Below, piece by piece: positions 1-12,289 of a DNA stretch of 64,000 bases. Within the stretch, counting starts at the first letter, position 1. Each line of letters begins with the position of its first letter. The notes beneath the pieces were generated by a model. The model saw only the letters and a program-made list of their open reading frames with translations. It ran no database searches and was not told where the DNA came from. Both the position numbers and the translations under genes were made by a program. Location of the stretch: positions 6,433,524-6,497,523 of the forward strand of contig CM034132.1 of assembly GCA_019914995.1 (NCBI GenBank). Reading direction: 5' to 3'. The stretch is from Acanthochlamys bracteata (Eukaryota; Streptophyta; Magnoliopsida; Pandanales; Velloziaceae).

Positions 1-233
1 AAATTTTTTTGTACTTCAAAAATTTTTTAAAAATTTTGTAGAATATTTTATGAACTTTATTAAGAAACATGAAATAAAAAATTTAGAAAGAAAAGTCCTC
101 CCAAATATGTTCTTGAATTAAAGCAACAAGTGGCACTAAAATATTGAAAAAATCTAGTTTTCTAAAATCTATATTTACTACTTTGAGATTTCTATCAAGT
201 GATATTTTAATACTAAATTAAGAAACAAATAAG
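1..233. other. AT-rich flank, no gene seen
   Basis: I see no coding signal. The last 8 bases (226-233) are the left target-site duplication of the next element. Confidence 0.5.
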
Positions 234-1534
234 CATAGTTGTAAAATCTGACCCGGCAATCAATCCGAATTTGTATCCGGATCAACGAGTCGCGGGTCAA
301 TCCGCCGGGTCAGAACTAACAATATAGCAACTTCTCTTTCAGTTGCACTTGAATTATGCTCTATTCAAGTCGGAAAAAACCAGCAATCACTACTGAATTA
401 TTCCTAAACTAGTCACGATCATCTATCTTAAAATAGAGAAACCAACAAAGAAGCTACAAAAATTCATCAACATAGTTATCCAAAAGCTGTAGTAGTAAAT
501 TACTCAACCAATTCATAGGCTCGATCAAGTGAAAAGAGGCTTAAAGGTGGAAAAAATTTACTTGTATCTTTACTTGCCTTGATTGGATTTAACTTCCGCC
601 TGGTACTTAGTCTTTGCAGTATCGAGCGGGTACAACACGGTGGCTCACCAGCGCTCCTACAGCTCCTGTTGTCGCCTCCGATAACGATTTCCAATCCAAT
701 CCCGACATCTCAACTCAATTCTCGAAGTTAAACCCCCTAACAATAATAATAACAAAAATTCTCCAACAAAAACAACAAGTAGAGAGATTGATCCTGATCC
801 ACCACCTAACCCTTTTAGAATAGGAATCTAAGTTTCTAGACAACTTCTATGCTTTGAAGAATTTTGAGTTTGTGGAATTGTTGAGGATTGCTGGGCAGAC
901 TCCGTCGAAAGATTGGAAGGATTCGAACCAATCCCAGACATTAGTTGGCCGGCGAATAGAATGAGCAGAGCAACTAGTAGGGCGAGCAGAACCGAACAAC
1001 GGAGCTCGATCGGACGTAGAGACTGGACCTCAAGTAAAATTAGGGCTCGGACTTCGGAGCTGCGAGCTGTGGTTAAACTTGAGCACCAATAGCGTGACGT
1101 CGGAGGACCAGAGCCGGCGTTGCAACGGCGATCGAGCTCGGACGAAACGGAGATGGAGCCACGGTCGAAGAAAGAAAGGAAAATAGGAACCAGTTTGATG
1201 TCAGAGGAGTGGAGCTGGCGTCGCAGCGGCGATCGAGAGCTCGAACGAACGGGATCGAGCAGCAGCGAAAGGAGAAATGGGAAAGAGGAAAAAAATGCAT
1301 TCGTTTACTCGTGTCGGTGAAACAATAAAAGTCCAAATGTTTAACCTAACGAACTAACATGTTAATATTTTTTTTTAAATTTTGAATGATCCGTTCAGCC
1401 GGGTCAATGATTTAACCGTGAACCGTCCGGATCGACTGCATTAACGAGTTTATTACTAACTCAAACCGGTTTGTGCACCGGATCGATAATTTCCGGACCG
1501 ATCCGGACGGGCCGGTCCGAATTTTACAACTATG
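234..1534. mobile_element. Non-autonomous hAT-like DNA transposon, 1.3 kb
   Basis: The element starts CATAGTTGTAAAAT and ends with the exact inverse, ATTTTACAACTATG. It is bracketed by an 8-bp direct repeat CAAATAAG (226-233 and 1535-1542). The next base also matches on one reading, giving a 9-bp CAAATAAGC, so a MULE (9-bp duplication) is the alternative; the symmetric 14-bp inverted repeat favours 8 bp and therefore hAT. Both ends are rich in CCGG and CCGGGTCA motifs. The interior is GC-rich with short open frames on both strands that match nothing I recognise, and there is no transposase. Confidence 0.75.
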
Positions 1535-1542
1535 CAAATAAG

Positions 1543-2436
1543 CCCATAGATAAAAGTTCACAATAGCAAATTTATTTTTTATCACACAATAAAAGAACAC
1601 TCTCAGTAAGTCTATAAGCATTGAAACCTTTGTGAGAACATTATCTAGACTGATGCCTTCAAATAAATAGAATTCCATATGGGTGCATACCACAGAAAAC
1701 ATAATAAAAATTAAGGATAAATCCAGATAAAATCATAAATTTATGGACAAACCCAAATCTAAACACGCACAAAGTTCAACCTTAGAAAAAAAAGAACAGA
1801 AAAGAAAACCAGCAGTAATTAATTATAGAAAGAACTATAGATAGATCGAAGCCATAAATAAAACAGATAACTTCAAAAATGTTGCTGTAATTCTTAGAAT
1901 AAATCCAGGAAATTAACGAATGAAAGGGGAAGACAGGGAGAGGATGTTCAGAGTTGTCATCTCAAGTTCCGCCTAAGAGAGAAGACGAGCGGGAAGGAAT
2001 AAAGTGCAGTACAGAGAAAAGAACAACGCGGAGGCAAAAGGAGAAGCACCGCGCCAGCGTTTTTTTTCCAACCAGGGTGTAAGCATTTTCACCCCAAAAA
2101 GTGCGTGTACTTGGGGGAAGGGGAAACGTATCCTCTCCATTCTTTCTCTCTCAAACAGTATACTGCAATCCAAATCCAAAATAAATAGAGGAGAAAATGT
2201 GTTCTTTTTTTTTTTCCCTTTATAAATTAATGTGGTATCTTAACACGTCGTTTTAAAATATTCGCTTTTGGAAAAAGCAACTAAAGTTATATTTGGCAAC
2301 GCTGTTTTCCTACTTTTAGCTAAAAAGAAGCTGCTTATTTGCTAAAGAAAACTTTTCAAAAACGCACATAAAACTTTTTCTACCAGTGCTTTTAAGAAAA
2401 CGTTATTGCTCATATTAAATTAAAATAATTACAGCA
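1543..2436. other. No recognised gene
   Basis: AT-rich sequence. Short frames on both strands near 1970-2225 show no recognisable protein. From about 2240 the sequence resembles the region at 4920-5480 in inverse orientation (TTTGGCAACGC against TTTGGCTAAGC), which may mark one edge of a repeat enclosing the PAT1 fragment. Confidence 0.4.
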
Positions 2437-2439
2437 TTG

Positions 2440-4444
2440 ATGATAAACCATCGTATCCTTTTTATTTTCCGAGTTCTTTCTCATTTCTTCGCTCACTCTC
2501 TTCCGATTTCTCGAATCTCGGCTCCTCTCCGCTGCCCCACCTCATCTCCACATAGAGAACGCTCCACATCTCCCGTTGCCGTCTCTCTTGCTATGTTGCG
2601 GCGACTCAGATCAGAACATTTCGGCTCTCCAATGGGTGAGCAATACTGACAGGAAACCTCATTCTTCGTTTCAATACTCACAGCAGCGGCGCGAGAGAGC
2701 GAGATCCGAGTCTATTGCAGAAGAAGCTTGGACAACTCCAATGGGTAACCGATATGTTTCTCTGAAACCATAGTTTCTCCATCGTTGTAGATCTGGATCT
2801 GGTTGCTAAACGTTTCGATGTCTGTTTATTTCAATTTCAGTTAGAATCAAGGTTCATGAGCTGTTGATTTTGTTGAGATGGTTGTAAGCGAAGGAGATGG
2901 CGGTGGTGGGTCTTCTGATTCACTAAACCCTTATCAAGGTCAATTGTTAAAATTAGATTCTGTTGATGTTTAGATCTAGTGATTTTGATTGTTGTTGATC
3001 GTTCTTGTTGGTGCTCCAGTGTTTTTTCTTTCTTGTGACGAAGTTAATCGGTTAGTTGATTTTGGGGTTTCTTAGAGTTGGTGTAAATGAGCTCGATTTA
3101 ATTGGAAGAGTTTGTATTGGATGGATTGGATTGAGTTCAAATGAAGCTGGATGAAGTTATTTGTTTGCTATGCATGGCCTGGTTGAATTTTGGTATTAGT
3201 GAAAATGGGTTTTATATACTGTGATGTTTGTTTATGTTGTTTTGTGAAGTATTGAGCTTTATTGCTTCATTTTATGTTTAGAAGGAGGTAGGATTAAGGG
3301 ATACATGAGTTGTTTGACGTTCAGGTATTTGCTAACTATGTTGCTTGGTTGACTTTTGCTTTGGCTTATCGTAAGACATAAGGTTGAGCTTTTGGACTCA
3401 TGTCTATCTGTTGATTGCTCTTCCAGTCACCTGGAAATGCTAGTATTGGTATTATGCTTAGTTCTGTTTATGTCAATGCTCTTTCATGATTCTATTACTT
3501 TTTAGTTTCTTGCATGTTTTGGTGAGACAGTTAGCTGTTGGTGTAGCTATATCTATGTCAGCTACTTTGACTATTGAAGGACTACAGTGATTTTCTTTGC
3601 ATCCGTTGGAAGTTTAAACTCCTAAAATTCTAGATCATATTTTACAAACATCAGCTTGTTACTTATGTGCTTGCTGAAAATTTTTATTTACTGCTAGTTG
3701 TAATTTTTTTAATCGGACTATGGACTTATATCTCGATGCTCAAACTAACAAAAGTGTAACTTGATTTGCATCTTCTCACTGTCAGCTTAATCAACCAGCA
3801 TTCCAGTTAAGTAACATTTTGATTACTATGTTTAACTTTTAATATGCGGAGATTCCTCGATTTGATGCTTCACAGAATGATTTTTTCGGCAAGGACATAG
3901 TGGAGGAAGTTGAGCTAGGGGGATTGGAAGATGAACATGATAAGAATGATCTTGCATTTCGGCAACTTCATTTATCCTCTTTGGACAATGAAGAGATAAG
4001 TATTGCGTCAAGAAGATAGATGAACTCATTTTAGTTAATTCTTTGCATTACAAGGCTGCCTTTCTTTAATATTTTGAGTGTCAGACCCTTGTTAATACGA
4101 TAAATTTGCATTATTAGTCCCCTTTTCCTCCCCTGAATTCTATGTATTAGATGCTTGTTTTATGTAGGGTATTTGCTCTTGTGAAGTGATGTATCTGTTT
4201 CTCGTAAATATTTGGGAATAAGGACCTTGAGACTGCATGATTTTGTTTAGTTTTGAATTTTCTTCTCACGTAATGGAGTCTATGGATAGGTTTTTTTCCT
4301 TTTCAGCAAGACAGTGTTTCTTTTCATATGTGTGTACATGAAACAACCCTGTTACTATTAGAAAAGGTCATTTGTTGAATTTTGCAGGGAGGAGGTCTAG
4401 TCTCCTTTTCAGACATTGATGACCTCTCAAGCACCTTCGTCAAG
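2440..4444 (+). pseudogene. Truncated 5' portion of a PAT1-like mRNA-decay factor gene
   Basis: PAT1 proteins join decapping and deadenylation in cytoplasmic mRNA decay. Two exon-like blocks match the plant PAT1 N-terminus as I know it. The first, about 3844-3996, reads FDASQNDFFGKDIVEEVELGGLEDE, where plant PAT1 has an FDASQ-aromatic-FFG then VELGGLEDE core. The second, 4388-4444, follows a TTTTGCAG acceptor, reads SFSDIDDLSSTFVK and ends AAG|GT, like a normal donor. A purine- and CT-rich leader with a possible first exon (ATG at 2878) lies upstream. Introns are retained, so this is a DNA-level copy and not a retrocopy. Nothing after the first exons is present: AT-rich repeats begin near 4850. 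The acceptor before the first block reads GCG where AG is expected. I read it as a captured or truncated gene fragment, not a working gene. Confidence 0.6.
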
Positions 4445-4852
4445 GTTATTCAAGCATATAACATATATCTGCTTTGTGTTACTTAGAGGAGGAAGTGTTT
4501 CTTGATTTTCAGTTTTTAGCAAAAACTCAGATATGTAAGTTTTGTTAGATGGCAATGCTATTATCTTCATGTGGTTTTGAAGACTGAAAGTTATCAGATC
4601 CAGAATATGACTCCTCTTTGAGCAGTATTCATAATGTATTTCTTAAATTAATCCTAATACTCTTCCTAAAAGAATGAATGTATAATTGTGTGGTTTTGAG
4701 ACTTTAGTTATGGTTTCATTAGAATGAAGATCTGCACATTACATTTTGGCAGTGTAGAATTTCGCTGATCTGAAAAAAAGTCAACAATAGGATCGTCGGT
4801 GAAATTGTCTCCATTTTGGCAGTTATTCAGAAGTTATGCAATTGCAGAATCA

Positions 4853-4854
<2 letters not shown>

Positions 4855-4892
<38 letters not shown>

Positions 4893-4912
4893 GTAATAAT
4901 AATAATATAAAA
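4855..4912. repeat. (TAA)n microsatellite
   Basis: About 18 TAA/AAT triplets with one TAG interruption. Confidence 0.9.
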
Positions 4913-5480
4913 AATATTAGATAAGAAAAGTTATAAAATTAATTTAAAAATTAGATAATAGATTAAAAATTTTAATAATATATCGTTTATTATATAATTA
5001 AAAACATTCCAATTATTATATATTTTTTTATTTATAAGCATAAATTTAGTCAAGTATGTTTTATGAAAAAATTTTAAACAATAAAATTTATCCAAACGTA
5101 ATTCAATAAAAAATAATTTTTTCAGCAAAAACGCAACAATCACTTTTTTCAGTAGAAATATATAAAAAAAAATTTTTAAATAAAATTTCAGATTAATCAA
5201 ACACAACCTAAATCCGAAAAGAAAAAAAATTTATCATTCATTTATATACCTAAAGAAATTTTAGTCATTATATATCTCATTTATTTATAAGCACAGGCTT
5301 AACCAAACATATTTTTAATTTTTTTACGAAAAAATTTTAAATAGTAAAATTTATCTAAACAGAATTCAAAAAAACATAGCTTTTTATTCAAAAGTTCAAC
5401 AGCCGCTTTTCTCAAAAAAAACATATAAACAGTAGCTTTTGTTGAAAAACACTAAATTTAAAGCTTAGCCAAACATGACC
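4913..5480. repeat. AT-rich degenerate repeat beside the PAT1 fragment
   Basis: At least two related blocks are seen, ending near 5210 (AATCAAACACAACCTAA) and near 5480 (TTAGCCAAACATGACCTAAG). Both contain AAAATTTTAAA...AAAATTTATC and an aaaa-GCTTTT-like core. The inverse of this ending resembles 2270-2400. The long antisense frame (4931-5206) is low-complexity and not a gene. Confidence 0.45.
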
Positions 5481-5937
5481 TAAGTTTTTATTTGAAATTC
5501 AATTGTTTCGAATAATTTTTATGTTTATTTTTTATTAAAATTTTAATTTTTGTAAATCACTTTTAAACTTCACTTACACAATATTTAAAAATTAAGAAAT
5601 TTACTTTCAAACTCATTTCTAATTAAAAGTAAATACAAAGTTAGCTTATTTTTAATAATTATTTTTTAAGTAACTCATTTTTGTAATTCAATTTCAATAA
5701 CACATTCTCTAGCAAACTGAATAAGTCCTAAATTAAAAATAAAATAAACAACTAAGCAGTTTTAGTTACAAAAAGGTTTTAAATATGAACTTCAAAACAT
5801 AAATGTACGAAAATCAAGATGCTTCATAAGATAGTAAAAGTAGAAGAAATAGTCATATAGGTATAGATATCGATTACAATAAGCATATAGATATAAAGGT
5901 AGATAACCTATAGAATCCGAAATATATAAATCTTTAA
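5481..5937. other. No recognised gene
   Basis: Very AT-rich sequence with no open frame of interest. Confidence 0.5.
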
Positions 5938-8900
5938 TATCACAACCCAATCTTGGGCTCTGACCGGTACTGCACTAATCCAAATTCAAGTAAAACTCAA
6001 GCTCGGACTAGTTCAGTCAGTATAATCCAAAAATCAGTACAAATAACAAGTACATATTTTTTTCAAAATTTTCGGCGAAATCTCCGATAAAAATCTAAGG
6101 GAAAATTTTTACAAATTCAACTACTGTAACAAAATCAACAATTTACTCACAAAAATACCAAACAATCTTCAAATTTCAATCACCCATAAAAGAAATAAAC
6201 ACCTCATTGGACTATTACAAGCAAACAACTTTTAATATGAAAACCAATAAATACAAATACAACTCGGCATAATACACAATGAAATAAAACGTACGAGTCC
6301 TTCGAAGTTATAAAGCCAACTAAGAAGTATGAAACACGAGCATACCATCATCGCATCACTCTAATCTACATCTGCGAGCGGCTATTTTATCAGCTCCACT
6401 TTGCAACAACTGGAGGAGGCCAAAGAAGACAAGGCTGAGCTCAGTCTCAGTGAGGTGTAAAATCAGAATGCATCACTTAAGACTTCTAATGCATTACCCC
6501 ACTGTTAACTCACTATATCTCTATATGAAACGAATGCAACGATATATCAGACTCGATACTATATCTCTATATGAAACGGATGCAACGATAGATTAGATCA
6601 GATTTCGCTAAGTCCTGAGTCGTCCTATAACAACTTAGTCCTCAGTGAGAAAGAATACGATAAAAATGCGACGCAACACACTGCAATTATTTCTCTTATA
6701 AAGTCATTCATTATATGCATGACGTTAGAATACTTAACTTTCGTAAATATCTACATGTATATACCTAAATATTTAACCATATACTACTTGACTAATTCTA
6801 ATGGTGTTCTATGTATGTCCATATATGCAACCTCCTTACTAAACCATTAATAATTTTATGTACTCATGACAGATGTATTATATGCACTAAAAAATGATAA
6901 TAGTATAATATAAGTAGTGAGAGAGACTACGTCTCTAACTCACACCATACCATCACATGCATGTGCATATATATGAATCAATCTATCATATGCATATCTT
7001 ATTTCTTAATATCCATATAAGCACAACTCAATATGTATATCGCTAATACACCAGGCACTCTTAACCATACCTCACAAGTGATCGAGTGAGATCGCATCTC
7101 CAACTCGCATCACAACAAACTCTTTGCATATATGCATGCATAAAGGTACCATAAATATATCATATACATAACACATCTTTTGTAAAGCTTATGTATGCCC
7201 ATGCCATTCATAGCAATAAATCTCTAAATGCATACATGTATAGATGCGTGCAGTAAAAGGTGAAATGTATATCTATACTATATAACTATATGACGTGACA
7301 CTGGTCAACGAATTAGGATAATATAATCATATAGTACAGAGCAAGACCCAGTCTCCAGCTCAATCTACCAACCAGGCTTCTCTTGCCTCGACGAGGTACA
7401 ACCATCCGGGGTAATCGAACGGATGGGCCGTGATATCACCTCCACGGGCATAGGCTTGATAATGCTATGGTCATAGGTGGTTGCCCGCCCCACACTCACT
7501 AGGGTCCTGTTCTTAACGCCCGACTCGCCTTCCCTCGTGTAGTACGAGTGTCCATGCATAATAGGTCAATCAAATCTAATTATCTACAGGCATTAGTTAT
7601 AGGTTATGCATATACAAATATGATCAACCCGGCTTAAAAGCCTATACTGGATTTCCATCACCATTAGGTGTCCATGCACATGTAGGTACACAATGTTATA
7701 TACTCTGTCTTGAAATTCATATGCAAGCAATATGTGAAAGTCACTCTCACATATCTAAAATTACCATGCATCATGATTACAATAATTGACATTCTTTACG
7801 AGCATGCTTTACAAGTGTAAATTGCATTTAATGGAGAACCCAATATGGCATACGAAATGGTGCATGCAATTTAATATTACGTGTCTGCAAAATCATTCGA
7901 GTCACGTATAAACTAGTTAAGCATGCTAAGTCATTTACTAGTGATATACTAATAAACTTGTGTATTGTGCACATATGTCAGTCTAAGCATGTTAATATGT
8001 TAGATTCAAAGTTTCTAGTAGCTTAGCATATGTCATAACTTGATACAGAGTTGAAATGACTATACTTTAGCCACTTTAATAGTATAATACTAATGTCAAG
8101 TTTACATGCTATCCAATATGTAGAAGACATTCTATAGATCTCATGTACTTGCATATCACAAATTTTAGGTTATAACATGCAAGAATGGTATTCTCATCAA
8201 TCATACAACCTAATCAATTCATAACATGTTAGTTTAATTACTTTCACTGTACTGATCTTATGCAAGCATGCACACACAGACATTCTATAGCATGAAAGAT
8301 CAAATCTCATTATGCACTGAAATTGGCAAGGTTATGCCGGAGGCTCCAAAGAAGATGTTACTTCTATTGAAAACTTAACGGTAAAACTAAGAAGAAAAGA
8401 TGCAAGTAACCCTCACTTGTATGTCCATTTAACCTCTAATTTCTACGGCTATCATCAACTTGAATATCCAACATGCTCATCAAGTCCTATAATATACACA
8501 AAAAAAGATTACCATCCAATCCCGATAACATGAACTAATTCACAATCTTAACACGCATCCAAAACCCATTTAACTCAACTAGCTCTAAAGCACAATCGAA
8601 CCAAGATCCCTTATTAATTATTAAATCCATTCAATCAATAACTTATAAACCATAATATTCGACTAATACTAAAACTAGCGGGCACGAAGGCTTACCAAAT
8701 CAAAGCAAGTCGAACTCCTAAATAGCCTCAGGACTCAACGACGAACTTACCGATTTTTGACCCGAACAACACCTATGACGAAATGGGTTACCCAAAGGCT
8801 CAAAGACAAGATCAACCGACACAAGAGAGTATTACAACTTACCTTGCCCGCGGGTCTAGCCGGCTCATCGAATTTCGGAAAAAATTAGGGTTCCGGCGAA

Positions 8901-9449
8901 AGGTGGATTTCAAGCGGCAAAGAGGCAGCAAAAATAATGAAATCCAATAAGAGCGACGGTGGAACCAAAGGAGAACACCGGCGGCCGAAATCGGCAAAAC
9001 AACATCCGACGGAAAACCCTTTTTCAATCACATGCCTAGGCTAGAATTCCTTGAAATTGAGGGAGGGAAAAGCTAAAACATACCAAGGAGAAGGATTTTA
9101 GAAGATCGGCATCGAAGAATCGCCGGCGAAACGCCCGATGAAACTCTAGGGTTATGCCGGCGCCGGCGCCAAAGGAAAGGTCGTTCGAGAGCTAGATGCG
9201 AGGAAACATTGACAGAGAAGAAGGATGGCGGAGGTAAGGAAAGAGATGAGCACCGGAGGAAAGACAAAAGCCTGGTGAGAAAGCGGCACCAAGAGGCTCG
9301 GGTGAGAGCTTGGGGACCGAGCAGGGAAGACAATAGGGAAAAGACAAATTAAATGAAATCAAGGAAGAGTGAATAGAAGGCATTGGGCTTATACTTGTTA
9401 GCAATGAGCTTAAACATGGGCTTAGTCCAACAAGTATTGAGATGTTACA
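5938..9449 (+). mobile_element. Long LTR-like segment, gypsy-type TGTCACGACCC family, probable solo LTR
   Basis: The start reads TATCACAACCC, one change from the TGTCACAACCC opening common in plant gypsy LTRs, and the end reads GAGATGTTACA. No protein domain lies between. Shared phrases (GAGGAGGCCAAA, CTCAGTCTCAGTGAGGTG, CTATATCTCTATATGAAACG) recur at 19357-20000, which confirms a repeat family. The far end (8840-9330) is GC-rich and resembles a transcribed leader, with several unassigned short antisense frames. The flanks (TTTAA and TTAAC) are not a clean 5-bp duplication, so the exact borders and the solo-LTR reading are inference. Confidence 0.5.
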
Positions 9450-10096
9450 TTAACTTGGTTTAGTCACTAAATGTTGAATATCGGATGTGAGAAACCTAAA
9501 ACATCTTGACCATGAGAAACAATTGTTTAGGGAAATACTTCGTGTAGAATTTTAGATTTCGAATTAGATCATTAGAATAATTTTCACCTTTTCCTTTTTT
9601 TGTTTTGGTCATATGCAATTTATATATGGGCAGAGCAAAGACTTCTATTTAGTCTATTAAACAAAAAAAGAGACATATATATTTATGATTATTATGATAA
9701 CAAAATATTAGATACATTTCTTGTTATAAAACTTTTAACTCAATAAGTAAATGCTTTGCTTTTTTTTTTTTCTTTTTGTACTTGTGTTTGAGTTACTATA
9801 TTAATAAAAAATAGCGCCATGCTGTTACTAAATTATATCTGATAATTTTCTTATGAGAATAGATGTTTCAAATTCTTTAGTAGTAAGTAAAATATCAAGT
9901 ACCAATAAATAAAAATATTATTCGAAAGTTTAAAAGAAATTTAATTAAATGTTTTGATAAATTTTAATATTGTATCTTTTAATTAAATTCTTTGGGAACA
10001 ATTTGTAAGGTATTGTAATAAAGTAAAATTAATTCTTATCTTTAGTAAAGTATTATTAGATAGAAGTCGAAGTTTTCAAATAGAGAAGGAAAATAT
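9450..10096. other. No recognised gene
   Basis: AT-rich spacer between the LTR-like segment and the CACTA element. Confidence 0.5.
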
Positions 10097-10422
10097 GAAC
10101 ACTGCAACAAAAAAACTAAATAGGGACAAAAAATATTGATCGCTATTGCACAAAACCGATCGCAAATATTACTTGCGACAAAGAACATCGGTCGCTACAA
10201 ACTGGTACCGATAGTAATAGCAACCAGCTGGATTAAATGATTATTAGCGACTCAAATAACCGACCAAACCATACAAGCCGCTATAAGTAACATTGATAAA
10301 ATCAAAATAGTAGTTATTACTCAAACATCGGTGTCCTAGAGCTCTTAGTCGCTAATAATAAAATCATTAGCAACCAACACGAGCAACAAAATAATTATAA
10401 ATTCACTAATTGATATTAAAAT

Positions 10423-10956
10423 TGTTAAAGAAAGGTTTAGTCCCACATTACTTATCAATGGTTCTGAGATGATATTCATAAAGACTTGGGCTCACTCTTC
10501 TCATTACCAATTGATTTTGAAAAAAATCCTAAGTTGGTCATATGATATCAGAGAGGGTTGGCCCGGATTGACCCAAGATATGAGCTAAATCTAAGTTTAT
10601 TATCCATATATATGCAGGGCCTTTATGGTCTACTTTATTTGAGGGCAAAATTAGCCCGCTTTATTTCATGACAGATAGCCCGTTTTATTCAAACGACAGT
10701 TGTCCGCTGCACTGTATGGGAAATAGCCCATTTCATTTCAGAGTATGTTGCCCTCTTCATCCAATTCATTATAGAGCACGTAGCCCGTATCAGTTCAATT
10801 TTAAAAAAAAAAGAGAACGCTCCACTAGAGGGCAGGTGTTAAAGAAAAGTTTAGTCCCACATTGCTTATCAATGATCTTGAGATGATATTCATAAAGAGT
10901 TGGGCTCACTCTTCTCATTGCTAATTGGTTTTGAGAAGAATCCTAAGTTCGTCACA
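10423..10956 (+). mobile_element. TRIM retrotransposon, complete (534 bp)
   Basis: Two direct terminal repeats of 120 bp (10423-10542 and 10837-10956) start TGTTAAAG and carry TTTAGTCCCACATT. The element is flanked by a perfect 5-bp duplication AAAAT (10418-10422 and 10957-10961). Directly after the first repeat is TGATATCAGAG, close to the initiator-tRNA-Met primer site TGGTATCAGAG. A purine stretch lies before the second repeat. There is no coding capacity. This is a terminal-repeat retrotransposon in miniature that needs another element's proteins. Confidence 0.9.
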
Positions 10957-11269
10957 AAAATAATAAAACTTAAGATAAAAATTGCACATATAAAAATACA
11001 AAATACGCAACAAAATAATTATAAATACACTAAATTAAATAAATTTTAAATAATTTATAGTTAAATATTTAAAAAAAATTACTTAATTATTTTCATAATA
11101 CAATCTCAATAATCTTCATCAATGCCGATTTCGTAGCAGATACAGTCATAGACACTCACTTTATGCAAAGGCTAACACCGACATGTATATGAAATTAAAA
11201 AAATTATTACTAAAAATCACAATATATAGCAAATTTATAATCGTATAAATTAAAAAATTAAGAAAATGC

Positions 11270-12115
11270 AATGCCACATTTGGTTCTTCCTACAAATCAC
11301 TATCGTTGAGACGGTAAGCGTAGATTTTGTAGCTTCGTAATTCTTTTTCTAAATTTTGATCCCTTAAGTTGTTATGAATGTAAGCTTTTTATATAAAATA
11401 ATTTAAAAATACATAATTGTTTCTAACTCACTCGTCCTATCTCCAAATGTAATTCTATTTTTTCCTCTAAGTCACTATCGCCGAAACGATCGTGTATGCT
11501 TAGGTTTCGCACTTTCAATGCTATTTCGAAATTTTGACATCTTTAGTAGTTATAAAGCTAAATTTTCTATATAAAAATTTCCTATCTCCAAGTAGAAATT
11601 CGTTTCTTCCTACAAGTCACTCTAGCCTGACGTTCATGTACGCATAGATTTTGCGTCTTTCGGTGCTTTTTCAAAATTTTGGCACTTTAACTCTTCTACA
11701 TAAAATATTAAAAAAATATAAATGCTTTTATCTCACTTGTCCTATCTTCAAATATATTTCATTTTTTCTACAAGTCACTCAGCCGAGATGATTGTGTACG
11801 CTTAATTTTCACGCCCTTTTGGTGTTTCTTCAAAATTTTGGCACCTTAGTTGTTATAAAACTAAGGTTTTTATATATGAATCTTAATAATCATTAAATGC
11901 TTCTAACTACACATCATACCTTCAAATAGAATTCCATTTTTTCTATAAATCAGTCTCACTAAGACTATCATGTACGCTTAGGTTCGTGGCCTTTCAAACC
12001 TTTTTCAAAGTTTTGGCACATTAAGTTTCTATAAGCTAAGTCTAGTATATAAAAATCTTTAAAATATATAAATACTTCTAACTGACTCGTCCTACCTCAT
12101 AGTATAATAAATTTG
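11270..12115. repeat. Minisatellite of about 160-bp units, five copies
   Basis: Units begin near 11298, 11465, 11617, 11772 and 11948. Each reads roughly AAGTCACTATCGCCGAGACG, then TGTACGCTTAGRTTT, CTTTTTCAAAATTTTGGCAC, TTAAGTTGTTATAA, TATATAAAA and CTCACTCGTCCTATCTCCAAA. Units are diverged (periods about 150-175 bp). They lie inside the CACTA element. Confidence 0.75.
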
Positions 12116-12289
12116 TAGTATAATAAAATTATAATAAATTTCAGTATGCAATAAAATTTTAATAAAATATTGTCAAGATGATAGGAAGTTACTTGCAAAA
12201 TCCTCGCTTGATTATCTAATTTGCATAGACTATATCATTTTCATATTATTATTATATTGCTTTTGCTGCTGTCCTATTTGTTTATTGTA

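Noticed and set aside
4931-5206. A 91-residue minus-strand protein rich in Leu, Phe and Lys
   Set aside because: It is a low-complexity translation of AT-rich repeat sequence without a start context or conserved motif.
5938-9449. A confirmed solo LTR with target duplication
   Set aside because: The flanks TTTAA and TTAAC do not match in register, so only an LTR-like call is made, with modest confidence.
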